Source: Sulfitobacter sp. JL08
GTDB taxonomy: Bacteria > Pseudomonadota > Alphaproteobacteria > Rhodobacterales > Rhodobacteraceae
Assembly: GCF_003352045.1 (NCBI RefSeq)
Contig: NZ_CP025815.1
Location: 2,914,001 to 2,978,000 of the forward strand
DNA length: 64,000 nt
Reading direction: 5' to 3'
Part shown: positions 16,508-24,718 of the stretch, piece after piece
Layout: every line of letters begins with the position of its first letter
Numbering within the stretch: the first letter of the stretch is position 1
The notes under the pieces: model-generated
The model's database searches: none
What the model was told of the DNA's origin: nothing
Seen by the model: the letters and a program-made list of their open reading frames with translations, nothing else
Made by a program: the position numbers and the translations under genes

Positions 16508-17475
16508 TGCATTTAGAGGCGGCCCCTTTTTTTGACGATGTGGCCGATGGGCCACCGGGCGGGGCCGCCCACTGGTTGCGCGCGTCCGATGGGGTGCGCA
16601 TCCGCGTAGGCCACTGGGTGCCCGCAAACGCCAAGGGCACGGTTCTGCTGTTTCCGGGCCGCAGCGAATATGTGGAAAAATACGGTCGCGCGGCGGCAGA
16701 CCTTTATCAGCGTCAGTTTGCGACGATAACAATCGACTGGCGCGGCCAGGGCCTTGCCGACCGGATGCTTGAAGATGCCCGCATCGGGCATGTGCATCGT
16801 TTCACAGACTACCAGAAAGACGTGGCAGCCATGGTGCAGGCCGCGCAGGCGCTGGATCTGCCGCGCCCCTATTTTCTGATGGCCCATTCCATGGGCGGAT
16901 GTATCGTCCTGCGGTCACTTATCGAAGGGTTGCCTGTTCAGGCCGTGGTGTTTTCCGGCCCGATGTGGGGCATCCGCATCGCCCCGACAACGCGCCCCGT
17001 CGCTTGGGCACTGTCCTTTGGCAGCGGCTGGATCGGTCAGGGGCACCGCCTGCCCCCCGGCACCAAGATCGATGCCTATGTCACGTCCGAACCGTTCGAA
17101 GACAATTTGCTGACCACAGATGCGGACATGCATGATTATATGGTGCGTCAGTTGCGCATCCATCCCGAATTGTCACTTGGCGGCCCCAGCCTGATCTGGT
17201 TGCGCGAGGCACTGTGCGAATGCCGGTATCTGGCACGGCGCTGTACGCCGGACCTACCCTGTCTGACAGTGATGGGCGGCAATGAACGCATTGTCGATAT
17301 CGCGCGCATCAGGGACAGGATGAACACGTGGCCCGGCAGCCGGCTGGACGTGATCGAAGGCGCCGAACACGAGGTTCTGATGGAAAGCGCACAAACCCGC
17401 ACCCGTATCTTTGATCAGGCAGCCGACCTGTTTTCAAACAACATGGAAAGCAAGGCGTCGGCCCAAAGCGCCTGA
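16507..17475 (+). CDS. Alpha/beta hydrolase, lysophospholipase/monoacylglycerol-lipase type
   Basis: 322 residues. The nucleophile elbow is MAHSMGGCI (serine near residue 129), the catalytic aspartate is probably in GGNERIVDIAR and the histidine in EGAEHEVLME near the C-terminus. DWRGQGLADR is typical of the PldB/serine aminopeptidase S33 group. Substrates in the family are lysophospholipids or monoacylglycerols. I start at ATG 16507, sharing one base with the SCP2 stop. There is no signal peptide, so it is cytosolic. The two-gene pairing with an SCP2 lipid carrier supports a lipid substrate. Confidence 0.85.
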   Translation: MHLEAAPFFDDVADGPPGGAAHWLRASDGVRIRVGHWVPANAKGTVLLFPGRSEYVEKYGRAAADLYQRQFATITIDWRGQGLADRMLEDARIGHVHRFTDYQKDVAAMVQAAQALDLPRPYFLMAHSMGGCIVLRSLIEGLPVQAVVFSGPMWGIRIAPTTRPVAWALSFGSGWIGQGHRLPPGTKIDAYVTSEPFEDNLLTTDADMHDYMVRQLRIHPELSLGGPSLIWLREALCECRYLARRCTPDLPCLTVMGGNERIVDIARIRDRMNTWPGSRLDVIEGAEHEVLMESAQTRTRIFDQAADLFSNNMESKASAQSA

Positions 17476-17535
17476 TCGCAGAACAGGTTTTCGCGAAAGG
17501 CTGGGAAATCCCGCCGCCCCTATTATTGTTGGGAT

Positions 17536-18546
17536 ATGAAAAACCCGGTTCTGACTTTTACACCAAACGGCATTTATTGCGCCGCAGGCGATTTTTACAT
17601 CGATCCGTGGCGCCCGGTTGATCGCGCCCTGATCACCCACGGCCATGCGGATCATGCGCGCGCCGGTCACAGCCGCTATCTGGCTACCAGAACCGCCGCA
17701 CCGGTGATGCGGCACCGTCTGGGCAACATCAGCATTGAAACAACCGGTTACGGCCGCCAACTGAGCATCGGCGATGCAATCGTTTCGTTCCACCCGGCAG
17801 GGCATGTACCCGGTTCTGCCCAGATCAGGGTCGAGGTGGGCGGCGAAATCTGGGTTGCGTCCGGCGATTACAAAACCGAAGAGGATGGCCTGTCTGATCC
17901 CTTTGAGCCGGTGCGCTGTCACAGCTTTATCACCGAAAGCACCTTTGGCCTGCCCGCGTTTCGCTGGGACACACAGGAACAGGTGGCACAAGATCTGAAC
18001 GCTTGGTGGGCCTCCTGCGCCGCACAGGGTAAAACCGCGCTTTTGGGGGCCTATGCCCTTGGCAAGGCGCAGCGCCTGATGCGCATGCTGGACCACAACA
18101 TCGGGCCGATCCTGACCCACGGCGCGGTCGAGGCAACCAATACCGTCCTGCGCGCCCAAGGTATCGATTTGCCCGCCACTGTGCTTGTCACGGGCGATAC
18201 CAATATCAAGGATCATCCGGGCGCTATCGTGCTGGCCCCGCCCTCGGCCCTGGGCAGTGCATGGGCCCGCAAACTGGGGCCGCATTCGACTGGGTTTGCC
18301 AGTGGCTGGATGCGGTTGCGCGGCATCCGGCGCCGCCGCGCCGTCGATCGCGGCTTTGTTGTTTCGGATCATGCCGACTGGACGGGCCTGAACAGCGCCA
18401 TTCGCGATACCGGCGCAGAAAATATATATGTTACGCATGGTTATACAGATATCTTCACACGTCACCTGAATGAAAAAGGCTATAATGCCAGCATCGTCAC
18501 AACCGAGTTTCAGGGCGAGGATGCAGACGAGGCGGACATGCCATGA
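17536..18546 (+). CDS. Ligase-associated DNA exonuclease (metallo-beta-lactamase/beta-CASP type)
   Basis: 336 residues. Metal ligands are in ITHGHADHARAGH (about residues 34-46), HPAGHVPGSAQIRVE and ASGDYKTEEDGL; VSDHADWTGL near the end completes the beta-CASP region. This is the exonuclease family encoded next to a bacterial ATP-dependent DNA ligase, formerly named mRNA 3'-end processing factor. The stop overlaps the ligase start by four bases (ATGA), so they are coupled. In the known four-gene DNA repair module a helicase (Lhr-core) and a phosphoesterase accompany this pair; neither is adjacent here. Confidence 0.9.
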   Translation: MKNPVLTFTPNGIYCAAGDFYIDPWRPVDRALITHGHADHARAGHSRYLATRTAAPVMRHRLGNISIETTGYGRQLSIGDAIVSFHPAGHVPGSAQIRVEVGGEIWVASGDYKTEEDGLSDPFEPVRCHSFITESTFGLPAFRWDTQEQVAQDLNAWWASCAAQGKTALLGAYALGKAQRLMRMLDHNIGPILTHGAVEATNTVLRAQGIDLPATVLVTGDTNIKDHPGAIVLAPPSALGSAWARKLGPHSTGFASGWMRLRGIRRRRAVDRGFVVSDHADWTGLNSAIRDTGAENIYVTHGYTDIFTRHLNEKGYNASIVTTEFQGEDADEADMP

Positions 18547-20135
18547 AACAGTTCGCCGCCCTGTTCGACCAGATCGACCAGACAACCAAGACGAACCAGA
18601 AGGTGGCCGCCCTTTCGGCCTATTTCCAGTCCGCCCCCGAACAGGACCGATTGTGGACCATCGCGCTGTTTTCAGGGCGGCGGCCGAAACGGGCCGTCAC
18701 CACAACCCGCCTGCGGGAATGGGCCGCCGAAGTGTCAGAATTGCCGCTGTGGTTGTTAGAGGACACCTATCCCGTTGTCGGTGATCTGGCCGAAACAATC
18801 GCCCTGATCATGCCGCCTGCAAGCTACACATCGGATTACGAATTAACACATTGGATCAATACACTGCGCGATCTTTCTGACGTGGATGAAGCCACCAGAA
18901 AAGACAACGTTTTGTCCGCCTGGGATCAGCTGAACACAACCGAACGGTTCCTGTTTAACAAACTGATCACAGGCGGGTTCCGCATCGGGATCAGCCAGAA
19001 ACTGATGACGCGGGCGCTGGCGCAGGCCAGCGGCAAACCCGAAACCGAACTGGCCCACCGTTTGATGGGCGACTGGACCCCCGACACCACAACCTACCAC
19101 GATCTGATCGAGGCCGAAGATGCCAGCGCCGACGCGTCACGGCCCTATCCGTTCTATCTTGCCTACGCGCTGGAGAGTTCGCCCGACGCGTTGGGCGACC
19201 CGTCTGGTTGGTACGCAGAATGGAAATGGGATGGCATCCGAGGCCAGCTGATTATCCGCGACGGGCAGTATTTCGTCTGGTCCCGCGGCGAAGAACTGAT
19301 GACAGACCGTTTTCCCGAACTGGCCCGCGCGGTTGATTTCCTGCCGGACGGCACCGTTCTGGATGGCGAATTGCTTGCGTGGGGCGGCAACGCGCCATTG
19401 TCGTTCAGCGCGCTGCAAAAGCGGATCGGGCGCAAAACAGTACCCAAAAAGCTGCTGGCCGAAACGCCGGTTGTTCTGGCGGCCTATGATCTGCTGGAAC
19501 AGAACGGTCAGGACATGCGCGCCAAACCCTTTGCCGAACGGCGCGCAGCCCTGGAACAGATTGCAAAAGACCTGCCCCGCGATGCCCCCCTGCACCTGCC
19601 GCCGCAACTGCGGTTTGACACATGGCGCGATCTGGAAGCGTTGCGCACCGACGCGCGCGCGCATCAAGCCGAAGGTGTCATGCTGAAACGCGCCGACAGC
19701 CCCTATCTGGCCGGGCGCAAGAAAGGCGACTGGTGGAAATGGAAGCTGGACCCGTTGGTGATTGATGCCGTGATGATCTATGCGCAGGCCGGACATGGAC
19801 GGCGCGCCAATCTGTTCACCGATTTCACCTTTGCCGTATGGGACGGCAACGATCTTGTACCCTTCACCAAGGCCTATTCCGGCCTGACAGATGCTGAATT
19901 CGCCAAAATCACTGCGTGGGTGCGCAGAAACACCCTGCAACGCTTTGGTCCCGTGCGACAGGTCAAACCACACCACGTCTTTGAAATCGCCTTTGAAGGC
20001 ATACAGGCCAGCCCGCGCCACAAATCCGGTGTCGCCCTGCGGTTTCCCCGCATGTCACGCTGGCGGCAGGACAAACCGCTGCAAGAGGCCAATTCCTTGG
20101 ACGATCTGAAAGAAATGCTGCGGGTTTATGGCTAA
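18543..20135 (+). CDS. ATP-dependent DNA ligase of the exonuclease-linked repair module
   Basis: 530 residues: an N-terminal DNA-binding domain (1-200), a nucleotidyltransferase core with motif I EWKWDGIRGQ (AMP-accepting lysine about K228), motif III-like FPELARAVDFLPDGTVLDGEL, motif V VMLKRADSPYLAGRKKGDWWKWK, and an OB-fold domain at the C-terminus. It seals nicks using ATP, in addition to the essential NAD-dependent LigA expected elsewhere. The family is annotated as cisplatin damage response ligase. It is translationally coupled to the exonuclease gene, so joint end trimming and sealing is likely. Confidence 0.93.
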   Translation: MKQFAALFDQIDQTTKTNQKVAALSAYFQSAPEQDRLWTIALFSGRRPKRAVTTTRLREWAAEVSELPLWLLEDTYPVVGDLAETIALIMPPASYTSDYELTHWINTLRDLSDVDEATRKDNVLSAWDQLNTTERFLFNKLITGGFRIGISQKLMTRALAQASGKPETELAHRLMGDWTPDTTTYHDLIEAEDASADASRPYPFYLAYALESSPDALGDPSGWYAEWKWDGIRGQLIIRDGQYFVWSRGEELMTDRFPELARAVDFLPDGTVLDGELLAWGGNAPLSFSALQKRIGRKTVPKKLLAETPVVLAAYDLLEQNGQDMRAKPFAERRAALEQIAKDLPRDAPLHLPPQLRFDTWRDLEALRTDARAHQAEGVMLKRADSPYLAGRKKGDWWKWKLDPLVIDAVMIYAQAGHGRRANLFTDFTFAVWDGNDLVPFTKAYSGLTDAEFAKITAWVRRNTLQRFGPVRQVKPHHVFEIAFEGIQASPRHKSGVALRFPRMSRWRQDKPLQEANSLDDLKEMLRVYG

Positions 20136-20197
20136 GTCCGCTTGTGACTCGCGCCCAAGGCTCTTAACTCTGTCACAGATGCAAAAATGAGGGTTCC

Positions 20198-22018
20198 ATG
20201 TTCCAACTTCCGTTTCCGGTACGCGATGCAAATGCCACAGGTGGCGCTGACAATCTGGGCAACCTGCCCGAATGGGATCTGAACGATCTTTACACAGGTG
20301 AAGACGCGCCCGAACTGAAACGCGATCTGGACTGGCTGGAACAGGCCTGCACCTCTTTCGCCACCGATTACGAAGGCAAACTGGCCGGTCTAGATGCCAA
20401 CGGCCTGTTGGAATGTGTGCTGCGCAATGAACGGATCAGCACGATTGCCGGGCGTATCATGTCCTTTGCCGGATTGCGCTATTACCAGCACACCACAGAT
20501 GCAGGCCGCGCCAAGTTCATGTCGGACATGCAGGAAAAGATCACCAACTTCACCACCCCGCTGGTGTTTTTCACGCTGGAACTGAACCGGCTGGAAGATG
20601 ATCATCTGGCGGCGTTGTTGCACCAGAACCCGGATCTGGCGCGCTACAAGCCTGTGTTCGACCGCATCCGCGCGATGAAACCCTATCAGTTGTCGGACGA
20701 GTTGGAAAAATTCCTGCACGATCTGGGGGTCGTGGGCGATGCGTGGGAACGGCTGTTTGATGAAACCATTGCCGGCCTCACATTCGACGTGAACGGTGAA
20801 ACCCTGGGCATCGAAAGCACGCTAAACCTGCTGACCGATCCGGACCGCGAAAAACGGCAGGCCGGTGCCGAAGAACTGGCGCGCGTGTTCGGCGAAAACG
20901 TGAAAACCTTTGCCCGCGTGCACAACACACAGACCAAGGAAAAGGAAATCGTTGACCGCTGGCGCGGCATGCCCACTGCGCAAACCGGCCGCCATCTGTC
21001 AAATGATGTCGAACCCGAAGTGGTCGAAGCCCTGCGCGAGGCGGTTGTCGCCGCCTATCCGCGCCTCAGCCACCGCTATTACGATCTGAAACGCAAATGG
21101 CTGGGGCTGGACCGGATGCAGGTCTGGGACCGCAATGCCCCCCTGCCGATGGAAGATCCGACTATCGTCAACTGGGATCAGGCACAAAAGATGGTGATGG
21201 ATGCGTATTCTGCTTTTGATCCCCGTATGGGCGAACTGGCCGAACCGTTTTTCAACAAGGGCTGGATTGATGCGGGTGTAAAACCCGGCAAAGCCCCCGG
21301 CGCCTTTGCCCACCCCACCGTGACCGAAGTGCACCCCTATGTGATGTTGAACTATCTGGGCAAACCGCGCGACGTGATGACCCTCGCGCATGAACTGGGG
21401 CACGGCGTGCATCAGGTGCTGGCCGCCGATCAGGGCGAAATGCTGTCCTCGACCCCGCTGACACTCGCGGAAACGGCATCGGTGTTCGGTGAAATGCTGA
21501 CATTCCGCAAGATGCTGGACAACGCGAAAACCGATGCGCAACGCAAGGTTCTGCTGGCTGGCAAGGTCGAAGACATGATCAACACGGTCGTGCGCCAGAT
21601 CGCGTTTTACGATTTCGAATGCAAGCTGCACGCCGCACGGCGCGGCGGCGAACTGACGCCGGATGATATCAACGCGTTGTGGATGTCGGTGCAGGCCGAA
21701 AGCCTTGGACCTGCCTTTGATTTCATGGACGGGTATGAAACGTTCTGGGCCTACATCCCGCATTTCGTCCACTCGCCGTTTTATGTCTATGCCTATGCCT
21801 TTGGTGACGGCCTCGTGAACGCGCTGTATTCGGTTTACGCCGAGGGCGATGACGGGTTCGAGGACAAGTATTTCGACATGCTGAAAGCGGGCGGGTCAAA
21901 GCACCACAAGGAATTGCTGGCGCCCTTCGGGCTGGACGCGTCCGACCCGAAATTCTGGGACAAGGGCCTAAGCATGATTGAAGGCCTGATCGACGAACTG
22001 GAAGCGATGGAAGGGTAA
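20198..22018 (+). CDS. pepF: M3-family oligoendopeptidase F
   Basis: This 606-residue zinc metallopeptidase carries the M3 motif LAHELGHGVHQVL (zinc histidines about H398 and H402, catalytic glutamate 399); ETASVFGEM supplies the third ligand glutamate. Members cleave cytosolic peptides of roughly 7-17 residues, often in peptide recycling. No signal peptide is seen. It has its own ribosome site (GAGGG, about 7 bases ahead of the ATG). It is convergent with a DksA-type gene, with a hairpin between them. Confidence 0.93.
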   Translation: MFQLPFPVRDANATGGADNLGNLPEWDLNDLYTGEDAPELKRDLDWLEQACTSFATDYEGKLAGLDANGLLECVLRNERISTIAGRIMSFAGLRYYQHTTDAGRAKFMSDMQEKITNFTTPLVFFTLELNRLEDDHLAALLHQNPDLARYKPVFDRIRAMKPYQLSDELEKFLHDLGVVGDAWERLFDETIAGLTFDVNGETLGIESTLNLLTDPDREKRQAGAEELARVFGENVKTFARVHNTQTKEKEIVDRWRGMPTAQTGRHLSNDVEPEVVEALREAVVAAYPRLSHRYYDLKRKWLGLDRMQVWDRNAPLPMEDPTIVNWDQAQKMVMDAYSAFDPRMGELAEPFFNKGWIDAGVKPGKAPGAFAHPTVTEVHPYVMLNYLGKPRDVMTLAHELGHGVHQVLAADQGEMLSSTPLTLAETASVFGEMLTFRKMLDNAKTDAQRKVLLAGKVEDMINTVVRQIAFYDFECKLHAARRGGELTPDDINALWMSVQAESLGPAFDFMDGYETFWAYIPHFVHSPFYVYAYAFGDGLVNALYSVYAEGDDGFEDKYFDMLKAGGSKHHKELLAPFGLDASDPKFWDKGLSMIEGLIDELEAMEG

Positions 22019-22036
22019 GAACACCCTCTTCAAGGC

Positions 22037-22059
22037 CGCGAAATTTTCAGAGTTTCGCG
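22037..22059. terminator. Possible terminator hairpin between pepF and the DksA-like gene
   Basis: CGCGAAA (22037-22043) pairs perfectly with TTTCGCG (22053-22059) around a 9-base loop. There is no U-tract on either side, so it may be a stabilising 3' hairpin or a poor terminator. Confidence 0.3.
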
Positions 22060-22078
22060 CGCCTGTCGCCGTGGTCGC

Positions 22079-22348
22079 TTACTTCAACTGGCTGTCCTTG
22101 CTGCCCCGCCGGTTGATGCCGACGCGTGTTTTGCGTTGGCTGTCGCGTTCCTGCATACAGTCGATGCACAGTTTTACGCCGGGGATCGCGGCGCGGCGCG
22201 CCTCGGGGATCGGTTCTTCGCAGTCCGCGCAATGGGTCAGGCTGTCACCGACGGGGGCCTTGCGCGCCTTCAGCCGCGCCAGTTCGTCATTTATCGACGC
22301 TTCGATCTGTTCGCTCACGGCGCCGTCACGCGCCCATCCTCCGGCCAT
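22079..22348 (-). CDS. DksA/TraR-family C4 zinc-finger protein
   Basis: 89 residues. The C4 finger CADCEEPIPEARRAAIPGVK then CIDC is the DksA/TraR signature, preceded by a short helix (SEQIEASINDELARLKA). It lacks the long coiled coil of true DksA and so resembles TraR or YbiI, which bind the RNA polymerase secondary channel. The acidic tip residues needed for DksA activity cannot be assigned, so regulation of transcription is inferred from the family only. It is convergent with pepF. Confidence 0.85.
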   Translation of the reverse strand: MAGGWARDGAVSEQIEASINDELARLKARKAPVGDSLTHCADCEEPIPEARRAAIPGVKLCIDCMQERDSQRKTRVGINRRGSKDSQLK

Positions 22349-22461
22349 CGCTCACACTCCTTTGTACCTCGCATATTTAAGGCATCTGCCCTCACCTGCC
22401 AACAAGAACGGGTGGGTCGCCCTTTGGCAGAAAACGGTGCCGTGCGCAGGAAAGGCCCGCT

Positions 22462-22848
22462 TCATTGTACGTAGCGCATAAGCTCTTCTGCGCGGCCCCG
22501 CCCAAGCTTGATCTTGCAGGAATTGATCGCGATCCCTGTTCCGGAACCGCCTCCGAAAGTTGCCCCGACATAGTCGCATTGTGCATCGCGATAGGCTGAC
22601 CAGGCCGCCTGTGCGGCTTCCAGAGCAGGTACCGCCACCGTTCGATCAGTTACGTTGTCAAGCTCTGCCGCAGAACTCATCGCGAAGCCCAGATAGATGT
22701 CGACAGTCGCATCGACCCGCTCAAGTGTATCGGCGACACAGGCCCCGATCTCGACCTGACTGCTTCCGCCGCATTCTGTTGCCGGATCGGACAGGGCGAT
22801 GCCGGGCAGGCAGGTCAACAAGAACAGTTTCATGCCAAGACTTCGCAT
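22462..22848 (-). CDS. Secreted LprI-like (DUF1311) protein
   Basis: 128 residues from ATG 22848, chosen because AAAAGGAGA lies about five bases upstream; a longer frame to 22872 would place that site inside the gene. A signal peptide (LGMKLFLLTCLPGIALS) is followed by a short helical domain with CGGSSQVEIGACVADTLE, WSAYRDAQCDYVGA and a final CKIKL: four cysteines and the WxxYRDAxC motif typical of the LprI/DUF1311 group. That family includes a mycobacterial lysozyme inhibitor, but most members are uncharacterised, so an envelope protective role is only a suggestion. Confidence 0.75.
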   Translation of the reverse strand: MRSLGMKLFLLTCLPGIALSDPATECGGSSQVEIGACVADTLERVDATVDIYLGFAMSSAAELDNVTDRTVAVPALEAAQAAWSAYRDAQCDYVGATFGGGSGTGIAINSCKIKLGRGRAEELMRYVQ

Positions 22849-23041
22849 GACAAATCTCCTTTTGCTCATCAATCAATCCTTGCCAGGCTAACTTGGCAGA
22901 CGTCGACAAACACCATCCATTCAATACATTTCTTGCACGGAGTCTTGAAATCAGCCGTCGTGTCCTTCGCAGCAAAAGTCCGCGCCCGGCCCAGCACAGA
23001 CAAGAAAGCCTAGTTTTTGGCCGCCCACCGCGTTTTCACGA

Positions 23042-23224
23042 TCAACTTTGGTTGGCGCCACGCATGCGTCGGATACTTCCCCGAATTGCGCGCCAGTTAT
23101 CTGCTTCATCGTTGTTTCCGGCGTTCTTGAACCGCTTTTCGCACTGAGCGGCCTCAAATTCTGCTTTGTCTCCGTGAGTACGGTACAAAGCGCGAGCGAT
23201 TTCCGTAATTTTGATGGTATCCAT
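23042..23224 (-). CDS. Small hypothetical protein, 60 residues
   Basis: MDTIKITEIARALYRTHGDK opens a 60-residue, highly charged, probably helical protein. I start at ATG 23224 because AACGGAGGG sits just upstream; the open frame extends further but that part looks non-coding. There is no signal peptide or membrane helix. The sequence EFEAAQCEKRFKNAGNNDEADNWRAIRGSIRRM suggests two amphipathic helices. I recall similar small proteins in Rhodobacterales but know no function. Confidence 0.65.
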   Translation of the reverse strand: MDTIKITEIARALYRTHGDKAEFEAAQCEKRFKNAGNNDEADNWRAIRGSIRRMRGANQS

Positions 23225-23576
23225 GGTCTTCCCTCCGTTGGTCAAAACGTCAAAGCAATGGTCAAGAGGATCGGCAAAGTGCATGTCGTCGAGACAATTT
23301 TTCCGCGCGCCGCAGCGCTGGCCTTCGCAACATTTTTATCGGCTGAATCGTCACAGATCCGGCCAATATCACTGACCCGTCACAAGACATGACAGCCTTT
23401 GCGCCTCTCTTCCAGCATACATAAAAAGGTGCGCAGGATCAATTTTGTTTGCCTTGCACCGTTGGGGCAGGCCTTGGTTTCTATCTCAGAGCAAGCGATT
23501 TTTCATCGTTCTTTTTGCAATGGTGCCAGCCAAACAGGAACACCTGAAACCGAACCCTGCGATCTGCCTCTCTACC
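23225..23576. other. Gap without a recognisable gene
   Basis: About 350 bases between the small gene and the rpoH terminator. Stop codons are frequent in all frames and no ribosome site leads into a convincing frame. It presumably holds the promoter of the small minus-strand gene. I saw no tRNA-like fold and no strong inverted repeat, so a small RNA is not excluded but not supported. Confidence 0.4.
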
Positions 23577-23604
23577 AAAAAAGGGCGGCCCCGCAGGACC
23601 GCCC
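23577..23604 (-). terminator. Intrinsic terminator of rpoH
   Basis: On the minus strand, GGGCGG (23604-23599) pairs with CCGCCC (23588-23583) around a 10-base loop and is followed by a run of six T. It is a textbook factor-independent terminator 31 bases after the rpoH stop. Confidence 0.85.
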
Positions 23605-23634
23605 GTTTCCATGTCACTCAAGACCGACGCAAGG

Positions 23635-24531
23635 TTACGCTGTGGCCAGCATGCCTTTTTCTTTGGCCAGATCACGCATCCGTTTTTGCAGTTTTTCAAA
23701 CGCGCGCACCTCGATCTGACGGATACGTTCGCGGCTTACGTCATATTGGCCACTCAGATCTTCCAGCGTTACCGCCTTGTCGGCCAGACGCCGCTGGGTC
23801 AGGATATCCTTTTCCCGGTCATTCAGCACGTCCAGCGCCTGTGCCAGCAATTCGCGCCGCGCTTCCAGTTCGTCGCGCTCGGCGTAATCTCCGGCCTGGT
23901 CGGCATCTTCGTCTTCCAGCCAGTCCTGCCATTGCATCGTACCTTCGCCTTCGGACCCGACCGTTGCGTTCAAAGACGCATCACCACCCGACAGGCGGCG
24001 GTTCATCGAGATCACTTCGTCTTCGGTCACGCCCAGATCGGTCGCGATCCGCTTGACGTTTTCAGGGCGCAAATCGCCATCTTCCAGCGCGCCGATTTTG
24101 GATTTGGCTTTGCGCAGGTTGAAAAACAGCTTTTTCTGCGCCGATGTCGTACCCAGTTTCACCAACGACCAGCTGCGCAGGATGTATTCCTGAATGCTGG
24201 CGCGGATCCACCACATCGCATAGGTCGCAAGGCGAAAGCCCTTTTCCGGATCAAACCGCTTGACGGCCTGCATCAGGCCCACATTCGCCTCTGAAATCAC
24301 TTCGGCCTGCGGCAGGCCGTATCCGCGATATCCCATCGCGATTTTGGCCGCCAATCGCAGATGCGATGTGACCATCTTGTGGGCTGCTTCCGTGTCCTGT
24401 TCTTCGACCCAGCGCTTGGCCAGCATATATTCCTCTTCCGGTTCCAGCAGCGGGAATTTCCGGATTTCCTGCATATACCGGTTCAGACCGCCTTCGGGCG
24501 TCGGTGCCGGCAGATTTGCGTAGTTTGCCAT
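23635..24531 (-). CDS. rpoH: Heat-shock RNA polymerase sigma factor sigma-32
   Basis: 298 residues from ATG 24531 (MANYANLPAPTPEGGL). Region 2.1-2.4 is intact (AHKMVTSHLRLAAKIAMGYR, the RpoH box-like region, and RLATYAMWWIRASIQEYIL), and region 4.2 helix-turn-helix is near the end ([28 protein letters not shown]). The QKKLFFNLRK segment is the RpoH box that separates sigma-32 from RpoD. It directs chaperone and protease genes after heat shock. A sigma-32-like promoter precedes it, suggesting autoactivation. Many alphaproteobacteria have two RpoH proteins; which one this is cannot be told. Confidence 0.96.
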   Translation of the reverse strand: MANYANLPAPTPEGGLNRYMQEIRKFPLLEPEEEYMLAKRWVEEQDTEAAHKMVTSHLRLAAKIAMGYRGYGLPQAEVISEANVGLMQAVKRFDPEKGFRLATYAMWWIRASIQEYILRSWSLVKLGTTSAQKKLFFNLRKAKSKIGALEDGDLRPENVKRIATDLGVTEDEVISMNRRLSGGDASLNATVGSEGEGTMQWQDWLEDEDADQAGDYAERDELEARRELLAQALDVLNDREKDILTQRRLADKAVTLEDLSGQYDVSRERIRQIEVRAFEKLQKRMRDLAKEKGMLATA

Positions 24532-24569
24532 TTTCTGTCCCCTCCCAATGTTTAAGGGCTTAACATACC

Positions 24570-24598
24570 ATATGGGTCGTGGTCGCACCCCTTTCAAG
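24570..24598 (-). promoter_or_regulatory. Sigma-32-type promoter in front of rpoH
   Basis: On the minus strand CTTGAAA (24598-24592) is followed after 15 bases by CCCATAT (24576-24570), close to the heat-shock consensus CTTGAAA-N11-16-CCCATNT. The -10 end lies 38 bases ahead of the rpoH ATG. The -35 part sits in a near-palindrome CCCCTTGAAAGGGG. A housekeeping promoter may lie further up, where ATTATA occurs 17 bases after TTTCAC. Confidence 0.6.
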
Positions 24599-24718
24599 GG
24601 GCATATGATGTTCCTTTAACGCTATAATGGCAGCTTTCCGTCGCTGTGAAAGTCACGTGTCAGTGCGCTCACGCGCATGTGCTGTTCATGTCAAAGCGCG
24701 CGATGACATTAAACCGCC

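Noticed and set aside
23399-23719. Plus-strand frames upstream of and across the rpoH terminator
   Set aside because: They overlap the terminator and the rpoH gene in antisense, lack ribosome sites, and their translations look random.
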